Shown here piece after piece: positions 1 to 9,344 of a stretch of DNA of 55,219 nucleotides (position 1 is the first letter of the stretch; each line of letters begins with the position of its first letter). Source of the DNA: Deltaproteobacteria bacterium (GTDB taxonomy: Bacteria; Myxococcota; UBA727; VGSZ01); assembly GCA_020850995.1 (NCBI GenBank), contig JADZDP010000057.1, positions 1-55,219 of the forward strand, read 5' to 3'. Below the pieces are notes generated by a model. The model worked only from the letters and a program-made list of their open reading frames with translations, made no database searches and was not told the origin of the DNA. A program made the position numbers and the translations under genes.

Positions 1-1444
<1,444 letters not shown>

Positions 1445-1456
1445 CTCGTCGGTTTC

Positions 1457-2407
1457 CTAGACTCCCCCGCCCGTGCCACCCGCTGCGAACCACTGGTAGG
1501 TGCGCGCCAGTCCCTCGGCCACCGCCACCGTCGGTCGCCAGCTCGTGGCGTCACCGAAGGCCGTGGGGTCGACCACGCTGCGCTTCTGCTCTCCGGCGCG
1601 CGCCTCGGCATGACGCACGTCGATCTTCCGCCCCGACACCTCGATGAGGCGCCGCGCCAGCTCACACACGTCGGTCTCTACCGCCGTGCCGATGTTGAAG
1701 CCGCCCTGCGGTCGCCGCTCCATGGCGCGCACGTTGGCGTCGACCACGTCGTCGACGAAGACGTAGTCGCGCGTCTGGCGCCCATCGCCGTAGATGGTGA
1801 GCGCTTGGTTGGCGAGGATGCGCGTGCAGAAGATCGCCACCACACCGGCCTCGCCGTGCGGGCTCTGCCGCGGACCATAGACGTTGCCGTAGCGCAGCGC
1901 CGTGAAGCCGATGCCGTACATGCGCCGGTACCACGCGAGGTATTGCTCGCTCACCGCCTTGGCCAAGCCGTAGGGGCTCTCGGGGCGCACCGGGTGGTTC
2001 TCGCGCGCCGGGAACTCATCCTGCTCGCCGTACATGGCGCCGCCCGACGAGGCGAACACGACGTGCGTAAGCGCACCGCCCAGACGCGCGGCCTCGAGCA
2101 CGCGCAAGAACCCCACCAGGTTCACGTCGGCGTCGAACGCGGGGTCGGCGACGCTCTTGCGCACATCGAGCTGTGCCGCGTGGTGGCAGACGAGCTCGGG
2201 CGCAAACGCGCGCACCGCCGCCGCGGCCTCGGGCGCGCGGATGTCCGCCACCTCGAGGCGCGCCCCACGCGCCAGCGCACCCGCCAGGTTCTCGCGCCGC
2301 CCACGGCAGAGGTCGTCGAGCGCCAGCACCTGGTGCCCCAGCGCCACGCTGCTGTCGACGACATGCGAGCCGATGAAGCCGGCGCCACCAGTGACCAGAA
2401 CGCGCAT
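1457..2407 (-). CDS. NAD-dependent epimerase/dehydratase (GalE-like)
   Basis: Extended short-chain dehydrogenase of about 316 residues acting on a nucleotide sugar, probably a UDP-glucose 4-epimerase-type enzyme for envelope polysaccharide. The protein begins MRVLVTGGAGFIGSHVVDSS, with the Rossmann motif GGAGFIGS at residues 7-14, and carries the catalytic pair in SPYGLAKAVSEQYL near residue 145. DYVFVDDVVDANVRAM is typical of the GalE/RfbB group. The frame stays open 18 codons further upstream, but the ATG at 2407 places the nucleotide-binding strand right at the N-terminus as in the family. The exact sugar cannot be read from sequence. lepA follows 12 bp downstream. Confidence 0.92.
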   Translation of the reverse strand: MRVLVTGGAGFIGSHVVDSSVALGHQVLALDDLCRGRRENLAGALARGARLEVADIRAPEAAAAVRAFAPELVCHHAAQLDVRKSVADPAFDADVNLVGFLRVLEAARLGGALTHVVFASSGGAMYGEQDEFPARENHPVRPESPYGLAKAVSEQYLAWYRRMYGIGFTALRYGNVYGPRQSPHGEAGVVAIFCTRILANQALTIYGDGRQTRDYVFVDDVVDANVRAMERRPQGGFNIGTAVETDVCELARRLIEVSGRKIDVRHAEARAGEQKRSVVDPTAFGDATSWRPTVAVAEGLARTYQWFAAGGTGGGV

Positions 2408-2478
2408 AGGGGGACGCCCACTCCTGCCCTTCCCTGTACGGCTTGACGGCCGAGCCGGCAAGGCCGACTCTCCCCGCC

Positions 2479-3129
2479 ATGACCCATGCCATGTCCCACG
2501 CGGTGACTACCGGCATTGCCGTGCGCGGCTTCGCGCTCCTGTTCGTGACCTCGATGGTCGGCGTTGCGGCCTGCGCGTCGGACGAGGGCGCAAGCCGTGG
2601 CAGCGGCGCCGGCGACCTGAGCGCCACCGGTTCCAAGGGCGGCGCGGTCCGCATCGCCGAAGACAGCTTCGACGCGGGCTGTTGCCAGCGCCGCGACCTC
2701 GACCTCAACAAAGACGGCAAGCCCGACGCCTATCAGTTCAGCCGCATCATCGATGAGCAGCCCGTGGTGGTGCGCAAAGAGGTCGACATCAACTTCGACG
2801 GCAAGATCGACCTGGTGCGCGACCTGTCAAATCAGGGCGAGTTCGTCGACGAACGGCTCGACAACGACTTCGACGGCCGCATCGATCTGGTGGTGTTCTT
2901 CGAGAAGGGCGCCATCGTCCGCAAGGAGTACGACACCAACTTCGACGCCAAGGTCGACCTGTGGCGCTTCTTCGACAAGGGCTCGATGCTGCGCGAGGAA
3001 GCCGACCTCGATTACGACGGCCGCGTGGACTACTGGGAGTACTTCGAGGGCGGCAAGCTCGACCGCGTCGGCATCGACCGGAACGGCGACGGCAACGTCG
3101 ACGAGTGGCTCAACTCCTCGGAGAGCTGA
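2479..3129 (+). CDS. Secreted lipoprotein with tandem Asp-rich repeats
   Basis: A predicted exported protein of 216 residues. A hydrophobic segment is followed by GVAACASDEG, which looks like a lipobox with Cys as the lipid-modified residue. The rest is at least six imperfect repeats of about 22 residues built on D-x-[ND]-x-D-[GA]-[KR]-x-D plus an aromatic/acidic tail (NFDGKIDLVRDL, DFDGRIDLVVFF, NFDAKVDLWRFF, YDGRVDYWEYF, NGDGNVDEWLN). These resemble calcium-binding loop repeats of the thrombospondin-3/FG-GAP kind, so a Ca2+-stabilised surface protein is an inference. The start at 2479 is chosen to keep a normal signal peptide; the frame is open from 2443. A damaged copy of its last ~20 codons lies 1.1 kb downstream. 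Confidence 0.75.
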   Translation: MTHAMSHAVTTGIAVRGFALLFVTSMVGVAACASDEGASRGSGAGDLSATGSKGGAVRIAEDSFDAGCCQRRDLDLNKDGKPDAYQFSRIIDEQPVVVRKEVDINFDGKIDLVRDLSNQGEFVDERLDNDFDGRIDLVVFFEKGAIVRKEYDTNFDAKVDLWRFFDKGSMLREEADLDYDGRVDYWEYFEGGKLDRVGIDRNGDGNVDEWLNSSES

Positions 3130-3283
3130 GGTGCCGCCTCCGTTTGGCCTGCAGATGCGCCGGCCAGCGCGAGGGATCCTCCACGTCGTGCGACGGAGGC
3201 AATGGGCTGGGGCTATCGAGCGCAGCGGGAGCGCCGCCGTCCGGGACAATGCCGGCGAGGCCCGCGCGCGGCAGGCGCGGGCG

Positions 3284-4165
3284 ATGCCGCCGATAACCAG
3301 AGCGCTGCTTGTGGCCGTGGTCGCCGCCGGGTGCAGCGCGCGCTACACGCCCTGCCCCGACACGCTCACGTGTCGTGAGCAGGCCGCGCGGCGCGACGCC
3401 GCGTTCGCCGCGGCGGTCGCGCGCGAGCCGCCGCCGACGACGGTGCTCGAGTGGCCGGCACCCGAGGTCCTCGTCGACCGGAAGGCGCGCGTCGCGTACG
3501 TCGTCACCCCCACGTTGGTGGCGCTCGACCTGGACAGTGGCGCGGAGCGTTGGCGCGCGCCATCGGTGAGCGGCGAAGCGGTCTGGGCCGTGGGCCGCCT
3601 GCTCGCGGTGGGAACGCAGGGGTACTCCATGCCCGCGCGCCTCGCCTTTGTCGACCCGAGCGCGAGCGGCAAGGCGGTGCAGTGCACGTTGCAGCTCCCG
3701 GTCCCCGCGGCGGCAGCGCAGGTCGGTGTGGCCCCCTTCGCCCGCGGCGACGAGGTGCTCGCGTTCTGGACGAGCTCGCTGTCGTGGGAAGGTGGCACGC
3801 CGCCGCCGGAGGAGTTCGAGGAGGCGCAGCGGCGCGCCGAGGCGTGCGGCGTGGTGTCGATCGACCCCGCTACCTGTGGCGTCGAGGCGCACGAGCTGAG
3901 CGAATTCCTGTTCAGGCCGCCGGAAGGACGACCTGACGGCTGCTACTACCTGTCGCCAGGGCGCGACCTGCCGGCGGTCGCGGCGTCCATGGCGAAGCAG
4001 TCGCGCGGCGGCGCGCCCCAGCTCGCCGTGATCGCGGAGCGCGTGCTCGAGAGCCAGTGCCAGGAGCAGGTGCGGAAAAGGGTCGAGGCGCGCGACGCGG
4101 CAGGCGTGCTCCGGTGGAGCCGCGAGCTCGCGGAGCACACGCGCGAGCTGTGCGGGCCGCCCTGA
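3284..4165 (+). CDS. Putative lipoprotein with PQQ-like repeat
   Basis: A 293-residue protein beginning MPPITRALLVAVVAAGCSAR, with a short signal peptide and a VAAGC lipobox. The segment VAYVVTPTLVALDLDSGAER, about 70 residues in, has the form of one PQQ-type (BamB-like) beta-propeller blade, and GRLLAVGTQG may start a second. Several Cys residues occur in the C-terminal half. No known family can be named. The ribosome binding site is weak, but the ATG at 3284 is the only start placing a signal peptide at the N-terminus. The gene lies between a complete and a fragmentary copy of the 3' end of the preceding lipoprotein gene. Confidence 0.65.
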   Translation: MPPITRALLVAVVAAGCSARYTPCPDTLTCREQAARRDAAFAAAVAREPPPTTVLEWPAPEVLVDRKARVAYVVTPTLVALDLDSGAERWRAPSVSGEAVWAVGRLLAVGTQGYSMPARLAFVDPSASGKAVQCTLQLPVPAAAAQVGVAPFARGDEVLAFWTSSLSWEGGTPPPEEFEEAQRRAEACGVVSIDPATCGVEAHELSEFLFRPPEGRPDGCYYLSPGRDLPAVAASMAKQSRGGAPQLAVIAERVLESQCQEQVRKRVEARDAAGVLRWSRELAEHTRELCGPP

Positions 4166-4168
4166 GCT

Positions 4169-4238
4169 CGAGCCGAGCGGCATCGCCCGGAACCGCGACT
4201 GCGACGTCGACGATTGGCTCAGCTCCTCGGAGAGCGGA
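4169..4238 (+). pseudogene. Fragment duplicating the 3' end of the 2479-3129 gene
   Basis: About 68 bases match positions 3061-3130 at roughly 85 percent by eye. Translated in the matching frame the fragment reads GIARNRDCDVDDWLSSSES against GIDRNGDGNVDEWLNSSES in the intact gene. It has no start codon and no upstream repeats, so it is a remnant. It overlaps the 3' end of the temptin-like gene on the other strand. Confidence 0.6.
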
Positions 4239-4725
4239 GCGCGCGCCGGCGCCGGGCAGATCCGAGGCAAAGTCCGAGCACGACCAGTGGCAGTGCAGCG
4301 GCCGAGCGCGCGCCGCTGCTGGCGCACAGGCCGCCGTCGCCCGGGAAATCGGTCTCGTTGCCAGGGTTGCTCTCGGTGCCCGTGGGGTTGCTGTCGCCCT
4401 CCACCCACGCGCACTCGACGTCGCCGAGCTCCTCGCCGTTGCTGTAGCCGTCGCCGTCGCTGTCGACGTCGCACACGTCGCTCCAGGTGGGCGAGCCCGC
4501 GTAGCCCTCGTTCTGGTCGTCGGGGTTCGCGTCGGGGTTGGCGCCGCCGGCCTCGAGCAGGTCTTGGCCGAACGCGTTCCACCCCTCACCGCCATTGGGT
4601 GCGCTGTGGCAGGCGAGGCACCCGTACGCGGCCCCGTTCGGGATGCTCGCCACAAACTCTTGGGTGGCGAGCGCGGGCGCACTGGCCAGCGCGATGGCCA
4701 CGATGAGGAACGTCCGTGTGCTCAC
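4219..4725 (-). CDS. Temptin-like CxxCH surface protein, MYXO-CTERM-like tail
   Basis: A 168-residue exported protein. GTG at 4725 overlaps the stop of the upstream gene as GTGA, with AAGGGGG just before it. A signal peptide ending ASAPALA is followed by a region resembling the temptin domain: IPNG, CLACH, GGEGWNAFGQDL, then VDSDGDGYSNGEELGD. CLACH is a CxxCH motif, so covalent haem c is possible, although temptins use Cys here for disulfides. The C-terminus has Cys, a hydrophobic stretch (ALPLVVLGLCLG) and SARRRR, the layout of MYXO-CTERM sorting signals. A relative is found at 31950-32561. Role unknown; surface anchoring is inferred. Confidence 0.72.
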   Translation of the reverse strand: MSTRTFLIVAIALASAPALATQEFVASIPNGAAYGCLACHSAPNGGEGWNAFGQDLLEAGGANPDANPDDQNEGYAGSPTWSDVCDVDSDGDGYSNGEELGDVECAWVEGDSNPTGTESNPGNETDFPGDGGLCASSGARSAAALPLVVLGLCLGSARRRRALRSPRS

Positions 4726-5582
4726 TTGGATGCCCCCTTGGGCGGCGGCGGCGGCGGTGGCGGCGGCTTCAAGGGCGCGCCGATGCCGGCGGGCGCGCCG
4801 CCGCCCGCCGCCATGCGCTGCTCGAGCTCGGTGAGCGGGTCGGTGACCAGCGCGAAGCCCTTGGGCACCTCGAAGGTGCCCGCCGGCATCGCCATCTCGC
4901 GGAAGGTCAAGAGCGTCTCCGACGTCGTCACCAGGCCGTTGGGCGTCTGCACCGTGGTGACGTTCTGCACGGGGTAGCCCGGCAACGCGCCCCACTGGCG
5001 AAACAGCGTCTCGTAGGCGTCCCCCTTCGGGTCGGCCAGCGACACGCGCATCTGCGACACGAGCTGGGTGAGCGGCAAGGTGACGTCGCGCGAGACCCAG
5101 ATCGACGTCGCCACGCCCGGCGGGAGCGCGGCCGTGATCTTCATCTCCTGCGCATGCCAGCGCTCGTCGATGAGCGCCTCCTTGCCGGTGGCGGCGAACA
5201 TCGGGTCGGGCACGATGGGGTTGCCGTCGAGGCCGAGCTGCACGCCCATGACGATGAGCGACATCAAGGCCAGGCGCTGGTAACGGTCGGTGGACAGCTT
5301 CCAGTAGGTCTTCCTCGACTCGTTGACGCCGAACACGGCCTTCTTGTCGAGGTCGATGATGACCACCTCGCCGCGCAGGGGGCTCTCGCGCTTGAAGCGC
5401 CGGCCGTCTTGCCACGAGTGGAGGACCTGCTTGATCGACTTCGACAGGTCGGCGGGGTTTGGCAGCACCGCCTCGTGCTCGAGGTAGGTGCCGGCCAGCG
5501 CCGGCGGTGCGGCGGCGAAGAGCGCGGGAGCGACGAGCGCAGCGCAAAGCGCTGCCGCGCGGGTGCGGTGATGGTGGCGCAT
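4722..5582 (-). CDS. Secreted DUF4412-like protein, proline-rich C-terminus
   Basis: A 286-residue protein with an Arg/His-rich N-terminus, a hydrophobic core and a likely signal-peptidase site in PPALAGTY. The mature part begins TYLEHEAVLP and contains GRRFKRESPL and VVIIDLDKKAVFGVNESRKT, which reads like the DUF4412-type periplasmic family (a protein that reports on a bound ligand or ion). The tail is low-complexity: PPPPPPPPPKGASK. It is translationally coupled by a 4-bp overlap to the temptin-like gene, suggesting that both products work at the same envelope site. The biochemical role is not known. Confidence 0.65.
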   Translation of the reverse strand: MRHHHRTRAAALCAALVAPALFAAAPPALAGTYLEHEAVLPNPADLSKSIKQVLHSWQDGRRFKRESPLRGEVVIIDLDKKAVFGVNESRKTYWKLSTDRYQRLALMSLIVMGVQLGLDGNPIVPDPMFAATGKEALIDERWHAQEMKITAALPPGVATSIWVSRDVTLPLTQLVSQMRVSLADPKGDAYETLFRQWGALPGYPVQNVTTVQTPNGLVTTSETLLTFREMAMPAGTFEVPKGFALVTDPLTELEQRMAAGGGAPAGIGAPLKPPPPPPPPPKGASK

Positions 5583-5635
5583 GGCGACGGCTTAGCCGTC
5601 GCCATGCGCGCGAGCAAGCCCGTGGTCGCGCTCGG

Positions 5636-6235
5636 TCAGGCGCCGAGCATGAACCAGGTGATGCCGCCCACCGCCATGCCGAGACCGGCGGCCGCCGCGT
5701 ACAAGGGTGCCAGCCAGCTCGCGCGCGGCTTCGGAGCGTGACGGGCCGCCAGGCGCGCGAGCTCGCGCTGCGCGTCGTCGTCGAGCACCACGATGCCGCT
5801 CTTGAGCGTGGGGTCGGGGAAGTAGCCGGCGCCATCGCTCAAGAGCGCTGCGCGATCAAAGACGTTGCCGATGCCGAGCGTGCGCGGATCCGTGGCGGCC
5901 CTGGCAATGACGTCGTTGTACACCCAGGCCAGCGTCGCCGACTCGCACACGCGCTCCCAGCCCACCATGCCCGCGCACCACATGCGCGTGCGCGCGTGCA
6001 GGTCGCCGCTCGAAACGAGGGAGCCGATCTCGTCCTCGCGGTAGGGCCCATGGGGCGTGCCAAAGATGGCGCACCACCACACGGCGCCGTCGCGAGCCGC
6101 GGCGTCGAGCGGCCGCAGCCCAACCACGTGCATCGTGGCTCGACAGACTTTGCAGCGGACCTTGACGAACTTGCCGGCGACGCGCTCGTCGGGGATCTCG
6201 TAACGGGTCGCACAGTGCTCACAGGTATGCCGCAT
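5636..6235 (-). CDS. Zinc-ribbon / GYF_2-domain membrane protein
   Basis: A 199-residue protein starting MRHTCEHCATRYEIPDERV, a CxxC...CxxC zinc ribbon (second pair VRCKVCRATM) of the MJ0042 type common in myxobacterial proteins. A GYF_2-like domain follows at about residues 50-105 (WWCAIFGTPHGPYREDEIGS, then RMWCAGMVGWERV), and one transmembrane helix lies at the extreme C-terminus (AAAAGLGMAVGGITWFML). AAGGAG lies about 5 bases before the ATG at 6235, which settles the start. The domains suggest a protein-protein adaptor at the inner membrane. The partner is unknown. Confidence 0.82.
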   Translation of the reverse strand: MRHTCEHCATRYEIPDERVAGKFVKVRCKVCRATMHVVGLRPLDAAARDGAVWWCAIFGTPHGPYREDEIGSLVSSGDLHARTRMWCAGMVGWERVCESATLAWVYNDVIARAATDPRTLGIGNVFDRAALLSDGAGYFPDPTLKSGIVVLDDDAQRELARLAARHAPKPRASWLAPLYAAAAGLGMAVGGITWFMLGA

Positions 6236-6338
6236 GGGGACTCCTTGCTCCGGTCGTCTCCACCTTCGTACCGGAGGATCCCCGCGGATCGAAATTTTTG
6301 GCCGCCGCGAGCCGCGCCGGTCGGCGCAGCGCCACTGC

Positions 6339-7397
6339 TCACCCCGGCGCAGGGCGATCGGGCGCGAAGAACACCGCGCGCTCCCGCAACACGGCGAACA
6401 GGAAGGCGCCCGCCGACGCCGCCGCCAGGCCCCAGGCCAAGAACGCGAGGGTGGGCGCATCGCACAGGTTGCCCCAGCCGCACACGCCCACGACCAGCGC
6501 CATGATCGTCGACGGCACCACGCTCGAGCGCGCGAAGCGCGCGCGCTCGGCCGCCACCGCGTTGTCGACACCGCCATAGGACAGCTCGGCGCTCAAGCTG
6601 ACGATGGCGGCCACCACCAGCGCCGGGTGCTCGTCGAGGAGGGGCACCAGAGCCACGCCGTGCGCGACAGACCAAAGCACGCGCGTGACGTCTTGGCGCA
6701 TGAGGCCGGCGGCGAGGATGCGCCGGCCGGCGCCCCACAGGTAGTCGGCGCCGCTCACCCAGGTGAGGCCCACCATGATCATGAAGATCCAGAACGCCGC
6801 CTCGAGGGGCTCGAGCCAGAAGCTCGCCACGGCGATGGCCAGCCACATGAGGGCGCCGCCGAGGAGCCACGCAGGCGGGAGCCCACGGCGCCGGACAGCA
6901 ACGCCCACGGCCACCACCGACATGGTCACGGCGCATGCGAGCTGCACCCGCGGCATCCACTCCACCGGCTTGATGAAGAGCGCGAGGTAGTAGGCGGCGA
7001 TGCCGCCCATCTGCACCACGGTCTTGAGCTTGCCGAGCTGGCTCGTCTTGAGCGCCTGCTTGCGCACCGCCAGCGACGTGCGCAGGGCGGTAATCAAGAG
7101 CTCGCGCACGAAGAGCGCGCCCGCCGCCCACCCAGGGCACTCGCCGTGCGCCACCAGGGGCAGCAGCAGCAAGGCGATGAAGAGCTTGTCCGCCACCGGG
7201 TCGAGCAGCGAGCCGAGCACCGTGGGCCCCTGGCGACGCGCGAGCCACCCGTCGACGAAGTCGGTGGCGCCCACGACCACGCCCACGCCGAAGGCCACCC
7301 ACATCCAGGGCTGCTCGGGCCGCGCGATGAGCGCCCAGGCGAGGAAGGGCAGCGCGAGGATGCGCGCCACCGTGACCTGGTTCGCCGTGACCTTCAC
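6339..7397 (-). CDS. pgsA: CDP-alcohol phosphatidyltransferase with extra C-terminal membrane domain
   Basis: Integral membrane enzyme transferring a phosphatidyl group from CDP-diacylglycerol, probably to glycerol-3-phosphate (phosphatidylglycerophosphate synthase). The signature D-x2-D-G-x2-A-R-x7/8-G-x3-D-x3-D is complete at residues 46-70 (DFVDGWLARR, then GSLLDPVADK). The start is GTG at 7397, overlapping the upstream stop as GTGA, and gives TANQVTVARILALPFLAW, the usual PgsA beginning. The family is about 180-200 residues; this protein is 352, with a hydrophobic C-terminal half of several predicted helices and no motif I recognise. Substrate is inferred from N-terminal similarity only. 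Confidence 0.85.
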   Translation of the reverse strand: MKVTANQVTVARILALPFLAWALIARPEQPWMWVAFGVGVVVGATDFVDGWLARRQGPTVLGSLLDPVADKLFIALLLLPLVAHGECPGWAAGALFVRELLITALRTSLAVRKQALKTSQLGKLKTVVQMGGIAAYYLALFIKPVEWMPRVQLACAVTMSVVAVGVAVRRRGLPPAWLLGGALMWLAIAVASFWLEPLEAAFWIFMIMVGLTWVSGADYLWGAGRRILAAGLMRQDVTRVLWSVAHGVALVPLLDEHPALVVAAIVSLSAELSYGGVDNAVAAERARFARSSVVPSTIMALVVGVCGWGNLCDAPTLAFLAWGLAAASAGAFLFAVLRERAVFFAPDRPAPG

Positions 7398-9067
7398 GGG
7401 GCGGCACCCGGGGCGCCACCAAAGCCCGGCGCCCCCTGCCCCACCACGCCCGCATCGATGGGAGCGGCGGGCGGCGGTAGCAGCAGCGCTTCCACGGCCG
7501 CGTAGCGCGCCGGCAGCGACACCCGCATGCGCTCGAGCCACTTGACCGCCACCAGGCCCACAGGCGTGTCGGCGCCGAAGTCGCGCGCGCCCGTGACGAA
7601 CACCGCGTCGACGAGCGCGCCGAGCGACACGCGCTCTGCGGCGCGCGCGGCGGCGCGCGCAAATGCCTCCTCGGGGGGCAACGAGGCCAGCGCTGCGACC
7701 AGCGGATCGCGCGCGCAGTCGGGCTCGGCCGCGCTCAGCCGCGGATCGCTGTCGAGCGCCGTGACGGCGTCGAGGAGGGGGCCCGCCACCGCCGCGCGCA
7801 AGGTGGGCGCCCCCTCTGCGAGGAGCGCGCCCGCGTTGACGGCGTCGACCGGGCGACGCGCGGCCAAAAGCGCCGGCACGCGATCGAGGCAGACCTGCGC
7901 CAGCGCCGCCTTGGCGTCGCGCGCCAGGTGGGCGGCGCAGGTGCGCGAGGCCAGCAGCGCGTCGCCGGCGCCATCGATGGCGGTGACCGCGTTGATGAGG
8001 GCGTCGGCAGGCTCCGCGGGCAGGTGGAGCGGGTCGACGCGCACCATGCCCGCCGCGCCGACGTCGAAGAGCTCGGCGTGGCGCTCGAGCGCGCAGCCGG
8101 CGTCGCCTTGCATGCGCAGCTCGGTGGTCGCCAGCACCACCTCGCGCTGGGCATCGGCGTCCGCCTCCATCACGCGGGCCTCGCCGCGCACCAAGAAGCC
8201 CGGGCGCTCGGCACCAAGCAAGAGCCCCGCGACGCGTACGAGCCCACCATTGCTGGGCGCCACCACGGTGAGCAGACGCGCGCCCCGATCGGTGCTCTCC
8301 TCGATCACGAGCTCGTCGCCCGGAGCGGGTGCCAGGTCGTCGGCGGCGATGACCCCACGCGCGCGCACGCGCCCGTCCTTGAGCGACACCGCGCATGAGG
8401 CACAGCCCGGCGCCGGCGCCGACGTCAGCAGCAAGCGGGCGCCCGTAGCGTCGACCGCCAGCACCTCGGTGGCGCCATCCGTCGTCAACGCGTTCGTGGC
8501 GAGCGCCAGGCGCTCCTGCGCGGGGCCGCCGAACAGGAGCGCGGGCGCCTCGGGCGCGCGGCGCTCCGCGACGGCGCGCGCCGCCTCGAGGCTCGGCCGC
8601 CGGGGCTCGGCGCGGGCGCGCTCGAGCACGAAGAAGCGCGGTTGCCCTGGCACGGGCGCGTCGAGGAAGGGCTCGAGCTCACCGCCGGGCCCTGTCCACC
8701 GGGTGGCCCGGGCTACCAGGCGCGCGTCGCTGTCCTCGTCGCCGGCGCACAAGCGCCACCACACCCCGCGCTCGCCGAGGTCGGCGCGCAGCACCTCGAC
8801 GGGGATGCCCGCCTGCTTGCGCATGCCCTCGGCCACCGCTTCGGCCTCGCCCTGGTCCTTGATGCTCTTCACCTGCGCGCAGCGGCCAGCGCGCGCAGGC
8901 AGCGCGGCCAGCACGAGCGCGAGCGGGTCGCCGTCGACGGCCCGAGGCTCGGCCAGGGGCAAGGAGCCGCTCGACACCGGCGTGGGTTCGGGCTTGTTGC
9001 CTTCGCGGCACGCCGACGAGCCCGCGAGCACCGCGGCGACGACGGCCGAGAGGGCGCGCACGCTCAC
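7394..9067 (-). CDS. Large lipoprotein with SPOR-like segment
   Basis: A 557-residue predicted lipoprotein: GTG start, hydrophobic stretch, then GSSACREGN with the likely lipidated Cys at about residue 20. Residues ~60-120 (CAQVKSIKDQGEAEAVAEGM, then IPVEVLRADLGERGVWWRLC) have the pattern of a SPOR peptidoglycan-binding domain. The rest is Ala-rich with scattered Cys (APGCASCAVSL) and a Pro/Gly-rich tail, and I do not recognise it. It overlaps genes on both sides by 4 bp (GTGA), between a small helical protein and PgsA, so it is part of an envelope-related operon. Binding of denuded septal glycan is only an inference. Confidence 0.62.
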   Translation of the reverse strand: MSVRALSAVVAAVLAGSSACREGNKPEPTPVSSGSLPLAEPRAVDGDPLALVLAALPARAGRCAQVKSIKDQGEAEAVAEGMRKQAGIPVEVLRADLGERGVWWRLCAGDEDSDARLVARATRWTGPGGELEPFLDAPVPGQPRFFVLERARAEPRRPSLEAARAVAERRAPEAPALLFGGPAQERLALATNALTTDGATEVLAVDATGARLLLTSAPAPGCASCAVSLKDGRVRARGVIAADDLAPAPGDELVIEESTDRGARLLTVVAPSNGGLVRVAGLLLGAERPGFLVRGEARVMEADADAQREVVLATTELRMQGDAGCALERHAELFDVGAAGMVRVDPLHLPAEPADALINAVTAIDGAGDALLASRTCAAHLARDAKAALAQVCLDRVPALLAARRPVDAVNAGALLAEGAPTLRAAVAGPLLDAVTALDSDPRLSAAEPDCARDPLVAALASLPPEEAFARAAARAAERVSLGALVDAVFVTGARDFGADTPVGLVAVKWLERMRVSLPARYAAVEALLLPPPAAPIDAGVVGQGAPGFGGAPGAAP

Positions 9068-9336
9068 GAGCGATCGGCGTCGAGCTCGTCGAGCTCGGCC
9101 AGGATCTTCTTGGCCTCGCGGCGCAGGCGCCCGGCCTGGCGACCGAGCTCCTTGATGTCGGCCTTGGAGGGGAGCTGGGAGAGGTTGAGGAGGCGCGCCG
9201 CGGTCTCGTCGACCACCTCGCGCCCCTTCTGCACCGTCTGCACCGCCTTCATCACCCGCTCGGCGCGCTCTTGCGACTCCATGAGCTTCCCCACGGCCTT
9301 CATGCCGAGCTGCATGCCCTTTTCCTTGAGTCCCAT
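9064..9336 (-). CDS. Small helical protein of unknown function
   Basis: A 90-residue Lys/Glu/Leu-rich protein starting MGLKEKGMQLGMKAVGKLME and ending ILAELDELDADRS. Heptad-like spacing suggests a coiled coil; there is no signal peptide or membrane segment. AGGA lies about 6 bases ahead of the ATG at 9336. The gene starts 8 bp after the stop of the upstream gene, and its own stop overlaps the GTG of the lipoprotein gene downstream. Reading the ATG at 9336 avoids a long overlap with the upstream gene. I cannot assign a function. Confidence 0.65.
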   Translation of the reverse strand: MGLKEKGMQLGMKAVGKLMESQERAERVMKAVQTVQKGREVVDETAARLLNLSQLPSKADIKELGRQAGRLRREAKKILAELDELDADRS

Positions 9337-9344
9337 GGCGCGTC

